In this document: one piece after another, positions 25,489 through 34,040 of the stretch | Numbering within the stretch: the first letter of the stretch is position 1 | Layout of the letters: every line of letters starts with the position of its first letter | Origin: an uncultured Clostridia bacterium | Lineage (GTDB): Bacteria; Bacillota; Clostridia; TANB77; CAG-508 | NCBI GenBank assembly: GCA_944390695.1 | Contig: CALXQP010000068.1 | Location: 1-52,043 of the forward strand | Direction of reading: 5' to 3' | DNA: 52,043 nucleotides | Program-made: the position numbers and the translations under genes | The notes under the pieces: model-generated | The model's input: the letters and a program-made list of their open reading frames with translations, nothing else | Told to the model about the DNA's origin: nothing | Database searches by the model: none

Positions 25489-26487
25489 ATGTTTAAATTT
25501 GGGTTAGGTCAAGATATAGGGATAGACTTAGGAACAGCAACAGTAATTGCTTATGTAAAAGGAAAAGGGGTTGTTTTAAGAGAACCATCAGTTGTTGCTG
25601 TAGATAGTAACACAAATGAAGTTTTAGCAGTTGGTCAAGAAGCTAGAAGAATGTTAGGAAGAACACCAGGAAACATTATAGCTACAAGACCTTTGAGAGA
25701 AGGAGTAATTTCAGATTATACAGTTACAGAAAAAATGCTTAAATATTTTATTAATAAAATAAATGGAAAAGCAATTTTTTCTCCAAGAACAATGATTTGT
25801 ATACCTTCAATGGTTACAGAAGTAGAGAAAAAGGCTGTAATTGATGCTGCAACACAAGCTGGTTCACGCAAAGTATTTTTGATTGAAGAACCAATCGCTG
25901 CTGCAATTGGTGCAGGAATTGATATTGCAAAACCATGTGGTAATATGGTTGTTGACATCGGAGGGGGAACAACAGATATTGCTGTAATATCTCTTGGAGG
26001 CTCAGTTGAAAGTACATCATTAAAAGTCGCAGGAGATAAATTTGATGAATATATTGCAAAATATATAAAGAAAAAGCATAATATTATGATTGGAGAAAGA
26101 ACAGCAGAAGACCTAAAAATAAATATAGGTTGTGTATATCCAAAAATTCAAGATACTGAAATGGAAATAAGAGGTAGAGATTTAAGTACAGGCTTACCAA
26201 AAACTGTTACAATCTATTCAAGTGAAATGCTTGAAGCTCTAATTGAACCAGCTATGATGATAGTTGATGCAGTTCATTCAGTACTAGAAAAAACACCTCC
26301 AGAACTTTCTGCAGATATCAGTGATAGAGGTATTTACATGACAGGTGGAGGATGTTTAGTAGATGGCCTTGATAAGCTTTTGCAAGAAAAAACAGGAATT
26401 AATGTTATGATTGCTAATGATGCGGTTTCTTGTGTCGCTCTTGGAACAGGAAAAGCCTTAGATAATTTAGATAGTCTAGATAGATAA
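25489..26487 (+). CDS. MreB/Mbl-type rod-shape actin homologue
   Basis: 332 aa from ATG 25489, ten bases after GAGGA; TTG 25471 and ATG 25480 are in frame but fit less well. Actin-fold motifs: phosphate-1 loop DIGIDLGTATVIAYVKGKG, phosphate-2 NMVVDIGGGTTDIAVISLG, and adenosine motif GIYMTGGGCLVDGLD. It polymerises below the membrane to direct lateral wall synthesis. There is no mreC/mreD next to it, and the stand-alone position after glycan genes fits an Mbl or MreBH paralogue more than the mreBCD copy; this point is inference. Confidence 0.93.
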   Translation: MFKFGLGQDIGIDLGTATVIAYVKGKGVVLREPSVVAVDSNTNEVLAVGQEARRMLGRTPGNIIATRPLREGVISDYTVTEKMLKYFINKINGKAIFSPRTMICIPSMVTEVEKKAVIDAATQAGSRKVFLIEEPIAAAIGAGIDIAKPCGNMVVDIGGGTTDIAVISLGGSVESTSLKVAGDKFDEYIAKYIKKKHNIMIGERTAEDLKINIGCVYPKIQDTEMEIRGRDLSTGLPKTVTIYSSEMLEALIEPAMMIVDAVHSVLEKTPPELSADISDRGIYMTGGGCLVDGLDKLLQEKTGINVMIANDAVSCVALGTGKALDNLDSLDR

Positions 26488-26490
26488 ATA

Positions 26491-26633
26491 AATTTGTGCC
26501 GGCAATTTGGTGCCGGTTCTTTTTTTGCTTTTTGTTAATTTGGTGCCGGTTCTCTTTTTGCCTTTTTGGCTCTGGCTGGCTTGTCTGGCTGGTTTGTGCC
26601 ATTTTGTTAATTTGGTGCCGGTTCTCTTTTTTC
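26491..26633 (+). repeat. GTGCCGGTTCTC intergenic repeat cluster B
   Basis: A partial unit AATTTGTGCCGGC (26491-26503) is joined directly to full units at 26504-26528, 26534-26562 and 26606-26632. The last two are 72 bp apart with the linker GGCTCTGGCTGGCTTG...TCTGGCTGG. Confidence 0.9.
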
Positions 26634-26746
26634 CCTTTTCGGGCAAAATTGTAACACTTTTTTTGAAAAACCATATTATATATTATCAAAAGAAAAAATT
26701 AAAGATTACTTTAATTAAGATTGCTTTTACGAAAGGGGGGTTTTAT

Positions 26747-26866
26747 ATGCCAGAGAATAGAGGTTGTGGTGGTGGATTCGGCTTCGGTGATGACTGCTGC
26801 TGGATAATCATTTTAATACTTTTAATTTGCTGCTGTTGCGGTGGTAACAGAGGAGGATGCTGCTAG
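26747..26866 (+). CDS. Tiny Cys- and Gly-rich membrane peptide
   Basis: 39 aa: MPENRGCGGGFGFGDDCC, then a hydrophobic core WIIILILLICC, then CCGGNRGGCC. Nine of the residues are Cys. GAAAGGGGGG upstream is a very strong Shine-Dalgarno, and a terminator follows 15 bases after the stop, so it is a stand-alone gene. Short Gly/Cys-rich hydrophobic peptides of this kind (YjcZ-like and relatives) are seen in spore-forming Firmicutes, often linked to sporulation; the assignment is by resemblance only. Codons and GC are higher than neighbours because of the Gly/Cys content. Confidence 0.75.
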   Translation: MPENRGCGGGFGFGDDCCWIIILILLICCCCGGNRGGCC

Positions 26867-26881
26867 TCTTTTAGACATATA

Positions 26882-26910
26882 AAGAAGCCCCAATTTTGAG
26901 GCTTCTTTTT
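26882..26910 (+). terminator. Terminator of the Cys-rich peptide gene
   Basis: AAGAAGCC pairs with GGCTTCTT around a 10-base loop, followed by five or six T. Confidence 0.9.
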
Positions 26911-26990
26911 GCGTAACTTCAAAGTAATCTCCTAGTTATACAGGCAGATAATTGTAATAAATATAATATTTTATCTTCTCAAAAAGTTTT

Positions 26991-27164
26991 TTAAATTTCA
27001 TTTGCTATTTTTATTATTTCTTTAAAACTCCTTGTTTGAGATATGTATTTTAAACTTTCAGATGTTAATATTAAATAATCATTTAATATTAAATTATAGT
27101 CTCCTTCACATTTTATATCCAAGTTTTTTATCATTAGTAAAGATTTTTGATAAATTTCTTTCAT
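26991..27164 (-). CDS. Small hypothetical protein (57 aa)
   Basis: MKEIYQKSLLMIKNLDIKCE at the start and SFKEIIKIANEI at the end; a mostly helical, charged peptide without membrane segment. GAAAGGAAGGAAATTCAAT before the ATG is a convincing Shine-Dalgarno. It stands alone on the minus strand between the Cys-rich peptide and mutL. In its upstream DNA (27199-27219) lies an inverted repeat ATGAAAA...TTTTCAT that could be an operator. I do not recognise the family. Confidence 0.55.
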   Translation of the reverse strand: MKEIYQKSLLMIKNLDIKCEGDYNLILNDYLILTSESLKYISQTRSFKEIIKIANEI

Positions 27165-27379
27165 ATTGAATTTCCTTCCTTTCTAAGACAGATATAGATA
27201 TGAAAATAGTTTTTTCATATTAATGTTTCTTTTTTAATTATTGTAACATATTTATGTTGAATTGTTTATCGAAATTTGTCGAAAAAATACTGAAACTTAA
27301 ATAAAAAATACTTGATATTAAAAATGATAAATGATAAAATACAGTTGTAACAAAAGAAGCTGAGAAAGGAAACAAAAAT
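27165..27379. other. Divergent regulatory region before mutL
   Basis: Holds the inverted repeat ATGAAAA/TTTTCAT near 27200-27219, a single sequence resembling a Spo0A box (TTGTCGAA at about 27277) and the mutL promoter at 27312-27340. The Spo0A-like hit is one short match and may be chance. Confidence 0.35.
27312..27340 (+). promoter_or_regulatory. Promoter of mutL
   Basis: TTGATA (27312-27317), 17-bp spacer, TAAAAT (27335-27340), 40 bases before the start codon. Confidence 0.65.
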
Positions 27380-29818
27380 ATGGGAAATATAGTGTTATTA
27401 GATGATTTAACAATAAATCAAATAGCAGCAGGAGAAGTAATAGAAAGACCAGCATCAGTAATTAAAGAAATGGTTGAAAATTCAATAGATGCAGGGGCAA
27501 ATAATATAACAGTAGAAATAAAAAATGGTGGAATTTCATATATAAGAGTAACAGATAATGGAAAAGGAATACCAGAAGATGATTTAGAAATCGCTTTTGA
27601 AAGACATGCAACAAGTAAAATAAGAAGTGCAGAAGATTTAGCTACAGTAACTTCAATGGGGTTTAGAGGAGAGGCTTTAGCAAGTATAGCTGCAATTGCA
27701 AAAGTAGAAATGGTGTCAAAAACGGCAGAACAAGCAAATGGATATAAAGTTGTAGTTGAAGGTGGAAATATCTTAGAAAAAACAGAAGTAGGATGTCCTG
27801 TAGGAACATCAATAACTGTAACAAATTTATTTTATAATACACCTGTAAGATATAAATTTTTAAAAAAAGATTTTACAGAATCAGGTTATATAGAAGATGT
27901 AATTACAAGAATAGCATTAGTACATCCAGAAATTGCTATAAAGCTTATTAATACTGGAAAAACAGTTATTCAAACAAATGGAAATGGAGATTTAAAAACA
28001 GTAATTTATAGTATATATGGCAAAGATGTTGCAAATGCATTAATAGAAACAGAATATACTTATGAAGATATGCATATTTATGGTGTAATCGGAAAGCCTG
28101 AAATAGCACGTTCAAATAGAGCAAATCAAATATTTTTTGTAAACAAAAGATATATAAAAGATAAAGCATTATCATCAGCAGCAGAAAGTGCATATAAAGG
28201 AATGATACCAATTGGAAAATTTAGTTTTTTGGTATTGAATATTGATATGAATCCAAGTAAAGTTGATGTAAATGTACATCCTGCAAAATTAGAAGTAAGA
28301 TTTGAAGAAGAAAATTCTGTTTTTAAAGCAGTATATCATGCAATAAAAGATGCTTTATTAAAAGCAGAATTAGTGGCAGATACAGAACATGCATCAAGTG
28401 AAAAACGTTCAGAAAGTGGATTATTTGGAAATACTGCAAATAAAGCAGAAACAATAGTTGAACAAATTTATAAAACAAGGCAACAAAATTTAGTACAAGA
28501 AACATTTAGAAAAGGAGAAACAGCTAAAACAGGGCTAAATCAATCTGAAATGCCAAGTATAGAAAAAAGTCAAGAGATTTTGCGAAAATTGCAAGAAATG
28601 AAAGATAAATTAATGAGAGAAATGCCATTAAAAACTTCTAATGAAAGTGCTGATACAGTTGCAGTGTCAAGTGATGGACCAAAAGAAGAAATAAATTATC
28701 CAATAAATCAAGAAAATCAAAATTCAGAAATTAAAGAAAATCAAGTTGAATACAAATTGGAAAATACAATAGAAAATGCAAAAGATAGTATAACAGAAAG
28801 TACAAATGAAAATGTAACAGAAAATAATACACAAAGTAGTGCAGAAAATGAAGCTGAATTGCCAAAAGCATTGCAAAATATATCAAATCAAGGTGAAGAG
28901 GCACAAGAAAAAAAGGTTGATTTATTAGAAGAAATAGCAAAGGCAAGTCAAAGACCAATTGATTTAAAAGAAGAATTAACAAAAGTTTTAGAAAAAAATG
29001 AAGATAAAAATTTTGAAGATACAAATATTATAGAACAAATAGTTAATGATTCAATTGCTGGAAACACACAAAGTGGAACAAATCAGAGTTTTGAAGAAAT
29101 GTATTTGAAGTTATTTGGAACAAAGCCATTAACAGAAGAGGAAAATCAAAATATTGATAATAGTGGGGATAAAAAAGAACTAGATGATATTGCAAAACTT
29201 GGAAATACATCAATGTTTGAAAATATAGAAAAATATCAAAAGCCGAATTATAAATTTATAGGCATAGTTTTTAATACATATATAATAATTGAAATAGATC
29301 AAGAAATGTATATAATTGACCAACATGCAGCACATGAAAGAATTTTATATGAAAAAGTAAAAGCAAATTATTATAGTGAAACTGAAAAGGATTCACAATT
29401 AATGTTATTACCAGATATAATTACATTATCACACAAAGAAATGGAAATTGCCAAAGATAATATGGACATGTTCAGAAAAGCTGGTTTCATAATAGAAGAA
29501 TTTGGAGAAAATACAATCAAATTAACAGGTGTGCCAGAAATGTGTTTAGATTTAGAGACAAAAGAGATGTTTTTAGAAACATTAGATGAAATAAATTCTG
29601 TATCAAGGACAGCAAAACAAGAAATTGAAGAAAGATTTATTGCAACAATAGCATGTAAAGCGGCTGTAAAAGCAAATATGGCATTGACCAAAGAAGAAGT
29701 AGATAGTTTAATGGCAAGACTTTTAGAATTGCCAAATCCATTTACATGTCCACATGGAAGACCAACAGCAATAAAAATGTCTAAATATGATATTGAAAGA
29801 AAATTTGCAAGAAAATAA
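27380..29818 (+). CDS. mutL: DNA mismatch repair protein MutL (endonuclease type)
   Basis: 812 aa, longer than the usual 600-700. The N-terminal GHKL ATPase is complete: IAAGEVIERPASVIKEMVEN, SIDAGA, DNGKGIP, TSMGFRGEALASIAA. The C-terminal domain carries the nuclease metal motif DQHAAHERILYE (D647 to E658) and a later ACKAAVKANMALT and CPHGRPT, so it should nick the new strand as in MutH-less bacteria. The extra length is a low-complexity linker of about 280 residues (roughly 360-620), rich in Asn, Glu and Thr. No mutS is in the window. miaA follows, as in many bacteria. Confidence 0.96.
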   Translation: MGNIVLLDDLTINQIAAGEVIERPASVIKEMVENSIDAGANNITVEIKNGGISYIRVTDNGKGIPEDDLEIAFERHATSKIRSAEDLATVTSMGFRGEALASIAAIAKVEMVSKTAEQANGYKVVVEGGNILEKTEVGCPVGTSITVTNLFYNTPVRYKFLKKDFTESGYIEDVITRIALVHPEIAIKLINTGKTVIQTNGNGDLKTVIYSIYGKDVANALIETEYTYEDMHIYGVIGKPEIARSNRANQIFFVNKRYIKDKALSSAAESAYKGMIPIGKFSFLVLNIDMNPSKVDVNVHPAKLEVRFEEENSVFKAVYHAIKDALLKAELVADTEHASSEKRSESGLFGNTANKAETIVEQIYKTRQQNLVQETFRKGETAKTGLNQSEMPSIEKSQEILRKLQEMKDKLMREMPLKTSNESADTVAVSSDGPKEEINYPINQENQNSEIKENQVEYKLENTIENAKDSITESTNENVTENNTQSSAENEAELPKALQNISNQGEEAQEKKVDLLEEIAKASQRPIDLKEELTKVLEKNEDKNFEDTNIIEQIVNDSIAGNTQSGTNQSFEEMYLKLFGTKPLTEEENQNIDNSGDKKELDDIAKLGNTSMFENIEKYQKPNYKFIGIVFNTYIIIEIDQEMYIIDQHAAHERILYEKVKANYYSETEKDSQLMLLPDIITLSHKEMEIAKDNMDMFRKAGFIIEEFGENTIKLTGVPEMCLDLETKEMFLETLDEINSVSRTAKQEIEERFIATIACKAAVKANMALTKEEVDSLMARLLELPNPFTCPHGRPTAIKMSKYDIERKFARK

Positions 29819-29843
29819 ATATAAACAATATGAAAGGAACAAT

Positions 29844-30749
29844 ATGGAAAAACCAAAAGTAGTAGTAATTTGTGGCCCAACAGCATCTGGAAAAACAGCA
29901 TTATCAATAGAATTAGCCAAAAAGATAAATGGTGAAATCATTTCAAGTGATTCAATGCAAATTTATGAAGATATGGATATAGGAACAGCAAAGCCAAGCA
30001 AAGAGGAGATGCAAGGAATAAAACATTATATGTTAAATATTGTAAAGCCTAATCAAAGATATAGTGTAGCAGATTTTAAAAAAGATGCGGAATCTGCAAT
30101 AGAAGAAATTCTTGCAAAAGGTAAAATTCCTATAGTTGTTGGCGGAACAGGTCTATATGTAGATAGCTTAATATATGGAATAGAATATCAAGATATCAAA
30201 TTAGACGAAAAATATAGACAATATCTTGAGAAAAGCGCTGAAACAGAAGGACTTGAAAAATTGTATGAAGAAGCTAAAATAATTGATCCACAAGCAATGG
30301 AGAAAATCAGCCCAAATGATAAAAAGAGAATAATAAGAGTTTTAGAAATTTATAAAGCAACTGGAAAAAACAAAACTGAGCAAGAAATAGAATCAAGAAA
30401 AAATGGAGTAAAATATAATTATATAGTTTTTGCACTAGATATTGAAAGAGAAAAATTATATGAAAAAATAAATAAAAGAGTTGACATTATGATAGAACAA
30501 GGTCTAATTCAAGAAGTTGAAAAATTATTGCATAAATATGATGATTTTCCTACAGCAATGCAAGGCCTTGGATATAAAGAAGTTGTGGAATATTTAGAAA
30601 ATAAAATTACTAAAGAAGAAATGATTGAAAAAATAAAAATGGAAACAAGAAGATATGCCAAAAGACAGATAACATGGTTCAAAAAGAATAAACAAACAAT
30701 ATGGATTTCGCCAAATGATATTCAAAAAATTTTAGATATTTTAAACTAA
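29844..30749 (+). CDS. miaA: tRNA dimethylallyltransferase
   Basis: 301 aa from ATG 29844 after TGAAAGGAAC; a frame extends upstream into mutL but without a sensible start. P-loop GPTASGKT at residues 10-17, SSDSMQIYEDMDIGTAKPS, the substrate-binding VVGGTGLYVDSLIYG, and the C-terminal GLGYKEVVEYL and RRYAKRQITWFKK are all family hallmarks. It adds dimethylallyl to A37 of tRNAs reading UNN codons. Co-transcribed with mutL, 25 bases apart. The hfq gene that often follows is absent; a repeat doublet follows instead. Confidence 0.96.
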   Translation: MEKPKVVVICGPTASGKTALSIELAKKINGEIISSDSMQIYEDMDIGTAKPSKEEMQGIKHYMLNIVKPNQRYSVADFKKDAESAIEEILAKGKIPIVVGGTGLYVDSLIYGIEYQDIKLDEKYRQYLEKSAETEGLEKLYEEAKIIDPQAMEKISPNDKKRIIRVLEIYKATGKNKTEQEIESRKNGVKYNYIVFALDIEREKLYEKINKRVDIMIEQGLIQEVEKLLHKYDDFPTAMQGLGYKEVVEYLENKITKEEMIEKIKMETRRYAKRQITWFKKNKQTIWISPNDIQKILDILN

Positions 30750-30763
30750 ATGGCGAAAAAGGG

Positions 30764-30862
30764 AAAAAAGAGAACCGGCACCAAATTAACAAAATGCCCC
30801 AAACCAGCCAAACAAGCCGGCCGGAGCCAAAAAGGCAAAAAGAGAACCGGCACCAAATTGAC
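30764..30862 (-). repeat. GTGCCGGTTCTC intergenic repeat cluster C (doublet)
   Basis: Two minus-oriented units (30764-30790 and 30836-30862) exactly 72 bp apart, with linker containing CAGCCAAACAAGCCGGCCGG. It begins 14 bases after the miaA stop and ends 28 bases before the next start. Confidence 0.92.
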
Positions 30863-30889
30863 AAAAAAGAGAAAGGAAAGAAATAGATT

Positions 30890-32095
30890 TTGAAGAATAA
30901 CGAAAGAATAATAGGAATTATATGTATAATAGGAATATTAATATATGTAATGTTTGCAATTTATAATCTTATAATAGATCCATCAGATACATATATGGTT
31001 ACACAAGGGACAATTGCGAAAGAAGATGAGGGAGTTGGATATATAATAAGAGATGAGAAAGTTGTTAAAGGTGAGGACTATGAAAATGGTATTTATGAAA
31101 TAGCTTCTGAAAATCAAAAAGTTGCAGTAAATCAATCGATATTTAGATATTATAGTGATAATGAAAAAGAAGTGACTGCAAAAATTAATGAGTTAAATTA
31201 TCAAATACAAGGCCTATTAGAAAACGAAAAAAATAAGCCATCATCAGCAGATATAAAAGCAATTGAAAAACAAATAGAAGAAAAAATTCAAAATATAAAT
31301 GAAGTTAACAATTATCAAGAGGTATCTGAAAATAAAAAAAATATAGATAGTTTGATAAGTAAGAAAATCAACTTTATTGGTGATGTAACAGAAAATCAAG
31401 AAATAAAAGCATTGATAAATGAAAGAAATTCGTATGAAAGTCAATTAAAAAATGGAGCTGAATATCAAACAGCACCAATAGGGGGGATTGTTTCATATAG
31501 AGTAGATGGTCTTGAGGATAAATTATCTGTAGATAATTTTAATTTGATGACAGAAGATTATTTGGAAGAAATTGATTTAAAAACAGGTCAAATAATTGCT
31601 GCAAGTGACAATTGTGGCAAAGTTATTGATAATTTTAAATGTTATATAGCTGTAACTATGAATTCAAAAGAATCTGCAGAGGCTAAAGTCGGTGATAAAG
31701 TAACTTTGAGAATTTCAAATAATGAAGAATATGATGCAGAAATTGTTCAAATAAATGAAGAAAGTGGAAAAAGAACCATAATATTTGAAATGAATAAAAT
31801 GACAGATGCTTTAGTGAGACAAAGAAAAATTGCTATTGATGTAATATGGTGGAGCGATTCTGGCTTGAAAGTACCAAATAAAGCTGTAACAAAAGAAAAA
31901 GGCTTGAATTATGTTACAAGAAATACAAATGGTATTCAAACTAAATTACTTGTTAAAGTAGTTAGACAAAATGATAGATTTTCTATTATTGAACCATATG
32001 AAGATGAAGAATTAAAGGAATTAGGTTTTAGTTCTAGTGAAATTAGAAATTATAGAAAAATAACTAATTATGATGAAGTAATTATTAATAAATAA
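30890..32095 (+). CDS. HlyD-like membrane-anchored adaptor protein
   Basis: 401 aa with a TTG start after GAGAAAGGAAAG. One N-terminal membrane helix (RIIGIICIIGILIYVMFAIYNL), then a biotinyl-lipoyl-like half motif (VGYIIRDEKVV), a coiled-coil hairpin of about 90 residues (KINELNYQIQGLL...NYQEVSEN) and the second half (TAPIGGIVSYRVDGLEDKL), followed by beta-barrel strands. This is the periplasmic-adaptor fold found in HlyD/MacA proteins, here in a single-membrane bacterium. No transporter is adjacent; the gene sits ahead of sepF, an arrangement I remember from clostridial division clusters, so a role in the division or spore envelope is possible. Confidence 0.75.
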   Translation: MKNNERIIGIICIIGILIYVMFAIYNLIIDPSDTYMVTQGTIAKEDEGVGYIIRDEKVVKGEDYENGIYEIASENQKVAVNQSIFRYYSDNEKEVTAKINELNYQIQGLLENEKNKPSSADIKAIEKQIEEKIQNINEVNNYQEVSENKKNIDSLISKKINFIGDVTENQEIKALINERNSYESQLKNGAEYQTAPIGGIVSYRVDGLEDKLSVDNFNLMTEDYLEEIDLKTGQIIAASDNCGKVIDNFKCYIAVTMNSKESAEAKVGDKVTLRISNNEEYDAEIVQINEESGKRTIIFEMNKMTDALVRQRKIAIDVIWWSDSGLKVPNKAVTKEKGLNYVTRNTNGIQTKLLVKVVRQNDRFSIIEPYEDEELKELGFSSSEIRNYRKITNYDEVIINK

Positions 32096-32156
32096 TTATT
32101 TAATATTACAATTATGTTACAGAAATGTTAAGTTTTGATTACAATTCAAAAAACTA

Positions 32157-32187
32157 TTGACAAAATAAAAAAAAAGTTAGATACTAT
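32157..32187 (+). promoter_or_regulatory. Probable sepF promoter
   Basis: TTGACA (32157-32162) and TACTAT (32182-32187) with a long 19-bp spacer, 48 bases before the sepF start. Confidence 0.45.
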
Positions 32188-32235
32188 AGGCAAAGTTGAA
32201 AAATACTAAAGTGTAAAATATTAGGAGGTTAGGAA

Positions 32236-32724
32236 ATGGCAGGAGCTATAATGGACAAAGTATGGGGGTTATTCGGAGGAGTTGACCCAGAGGAAACAGA
32301 TGAAGAGGAAAATGAAGAAACATATGAATTTGATGATAAATCAAATTATGAATCAGAAGAAGAAGAAAGAAAATTTTTCGGAGGAAGAAAAGGTAAGGTT
32401 GTACCACTAAGTTCACAAGGACAACCTGTAAAAATGGTAATATCTCAACCAACAACTTTTGAACAATCAGAAGAAATATGTTCTTTATTAAAAGAAAAGA
32501 AATCTGTTATTGTTAATTTAGAATATGTTAATAAAGATGTCGCTAGAAGAATAGTAGACTTTATTAGTGGTGGAGTTTATGCCTTAGATGGACATATTCA
32601 AAAAATATCAAATTCAATATTTTTAATAGCGCCAATGAATTATGAAATTACAAATGAAATGGCAAGAGAAGAAATAAAAAGTAAATTATCTGTTTCATGG
32701 CTAAAAAATAATAGCATAAATTAA
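32236..32724 (+). CDS. sepF: Cell division protein SepF
   Basis: 162 aa. The N-terminal amphipathic membrane anchor (MAGAIMDKVWGLFGG) is followed by an acidic linker and the C-terminal SepF domain (KMVISQPTTFEQSEEICSLL, VIVNLEYVNKDVARRIVDFI, FISGGVYALDGHIQKISNSI, FLIAPMNYEI). SepF polymerises on the membrane and ties FtsZ to it. TTAGGAGGTTAGGAA precedes the ATG. divIVA follows after 33 bases, the usual clostridial and bacillar order, though ylmG/ylmH are missing between them. Confidence 0.95.
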   Translation: MAGAIMDKVWGLFGGVDPEETDEEENEETYEFDDKSNYESEEEERKFFGGRKGKVVPLSSQGQPVKMVISQPTTFEQSEEICSLLKEKKSVIVNLEYVNKDVARRIVDFISGGVYALDGHIQKISNSIFLIAPMNYEITNEMAREEIKSKLSVSWLKNNSIN

Positions 32725-32757
32725 TTAAATAATGGAATTGAACGGAGGCTGTCTAAT

Positions 32758-33243
32758 ATGATTACACCATTAGATATAGAAAATAAAAAATTTAGTAAAC
32801 AAATGATGAATGGATATAATGTTGAAGAAGTAGATGAATTTCTTGATGAAATAATGCAAGATTATGAGACAAATTATAGAGAATTATCAGCAAAAAATCA
32901 AAAAATAGAAGAACTAGATAATGCATTAAGTCATTATAAAAGTATAGAAACAACTTTACAAAATGCGTTAGTCATGGCTCAAACAACAGCTGAAGAAGTA
33001 AAAAATGTTGCTAAACAACAAGCAGATCAAATAATTAGTGAGGCTCAAAAAGAAGCTGATAATATAATTAGAACTTCTAAAGAGTCTGTTACTAAGACTT
33101 TGGATGATATAGAACAACAAATTAGAATTAAAGAACAACAATATAATGATGTTAAACAACAATTTGATATTTATAAAGCAAAAATGGAATCATTACTTAT
33201 TTCTCAATCAGAATTAATAAAAGAAATTAATAAAGATGAATAG
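32758..33243 (+). CDS. divIVA: DivIVA-like polar/septal coiled-coil protein
   Basis: 161 aa. The N-terminal lipid-binding domain is clear: ITPLDIENKKFSKQMMNGYN then VEEVDEFLDEIMQDYE. The rest is coiled coil (QKIEELDNALSHYKS, QQADQIISEAQKEADNIIRT, IEQQIRIKEQQYNDVKQQ). It marks negatively curved membrane at poles and septa. CGGAGG lies 15 bases before the ATG. A repeat doublet follows within a few bases of the stop. Confidence 0.93.
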   Translation: MITPLDIENKKFSKQMMNGYNVEEVDEFLDEIMQDYETNYRELSAKNQKIEELDNALSHYKSIETTLQNALVMAQTTAEEVKNVAKQQADQIISEAQKEADNIIRTSKESVTKTLDDIEQQIRIKEQQYNDVKQQFDIYKAKMESLLISQSELIKEINKDE

Positions 33244-33250
33244 AACTTGG

Positions 33251-33351
33251 CAATTTTGTGCCGGTTCTCTTTTTTTTCTTTTTGGCTCTGTGCTGCTCGG
33301 CTAGATGCTTTGCGCCATTTTGTTAATTTGGTGCCGGTTCTCTTTTTGCCT
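33251..33351 (+). repeat. GTGCCGGTTCTC intergenic repeat cluster D (doublet)
   Basis: Plus-oriented units at 33251-33278 and 33321-33350, 73 bp apart, with the linker GGCTCTGTGCTGCTCGGC and GCGCCATTTTG. Confidence 0.92.
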
Positions 33352-33359
33352 TTTTTACA

Positions 33360-33374
33360 TGTAACAATGTTACA
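33360..33374. promoter_or_regulatory. Perfect palindrome upstream of rsmD promoter
   Basis: TGTAACA-a-TGTTACA, a 7-1-7 perfect inverted repeat about 38 bases before the -35 element; size and shape fit a dimeric repressor site. No regulator gene is nearby. Confidence 0.4.
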
Positions 33375-33411
33375 AAATTATTAAAACTATATTACAATTT
33401 AGTTAAAAGAC

Positions 33412-33439
33412 TTGACATTAGAGAAAAAAAGAATAAAAT
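33412..33439 (+). promoter_or_regulatory. Promoter of rsmD
   Basis: TTGACA (33412-33417), 16-bp spacer, TAAAAT (33434-33439). Confidence 0.7.
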
Positions 33440-33467
33440 AGTAATATAAGAAAGGCTAGAACTAAAT

Positions 33468-34037
33468 ATGAGAATTATAAGTGGAAAAGCAAGAGGAACA
33501 AAATTATATACATTAGAGGGGGAAAATACAAGACCAACTCTAGATAGAGTAAAAGAATCAGTATTTAGTATAATACAAGGTAAAATAGAAGGAGCAAGAG
33601 TACTAGACTTATTTGCAGGAAGTGGAGCAATTGGATTAGAATTTCTAAGCAGAGGTGCAGAAGAAGCGATATTATGTGATGACTCAAGAGAAGCAATAGG
33701 AATAATCAAAAAAAATATAGAAAAAACACATATGGAAGAAAGAGTACAATTATTAAATATTGATTTTGAAAAATGTCTAGAAAAATTAAAAAATAATAAA
33801 TTTGACATAATTTATTTGGATCCACCATATGAAACAAACTATGTAGAAAAATCAATAAAAAAAATAATAAGTTTTGAAATTGCAAAAGATGATAGCCTAA
33901 TAATTATAGAAACAGATGATGAAAAAAGAATAGAAAAAGAAATTGAAAGTTTAGGAGTCAAAATTGTTGACAAAAGAAAATATGGAAGAGCAACAATAAT
34001 ATTTCTTAACATTATAAAAATGCCTAGAAAGGGGTAA
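33468..34037 (+). CDS. rsmD: 16S rRNA (guanine-966-N2)-methyltransferase RsmD
   Basis: 189 aa, family length. MRIISGKARGTKLYTLEG at the start, the RPTLDRVKESVFSII segment, SAM-binding VLDLFAGSGAIGLEFLSRG and the catalytic DPPY (118-121). It methylates G966 of 16S rRNA. It is followed after 3 bases by the 167-aa coiled-coil gene, so the two form an operon; coaD, the frequent partner, is not present here. Confidence 0.95.
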   Translation: MRIISGKARGTKLYTLEGENTRPTLDRVKESVFSIIQGKIEGARVLDLFAGSGAIGLEFLSRGAEEAILCDDSREAIGIIKKNIEKTHMEERVQLLNIDFEKCLEKLKNNKFDIIYLDPPYETNYVEKSIKKIISFEIAKDDSLIIIETDDEKRIEKEIESLGVKIVDKRKYGRATIIFLNIIKMPRKG

Positions 34038-34040
34038 ACA

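Noticed and set aside
26507..26746. Longer N-terminal extension of the Cys-rich peptide
   Set aside because: That part of the frame (VPVLF and similar) is only translated repeat DNA; the strong Shine-Dalgarno is at the ATG 26747.
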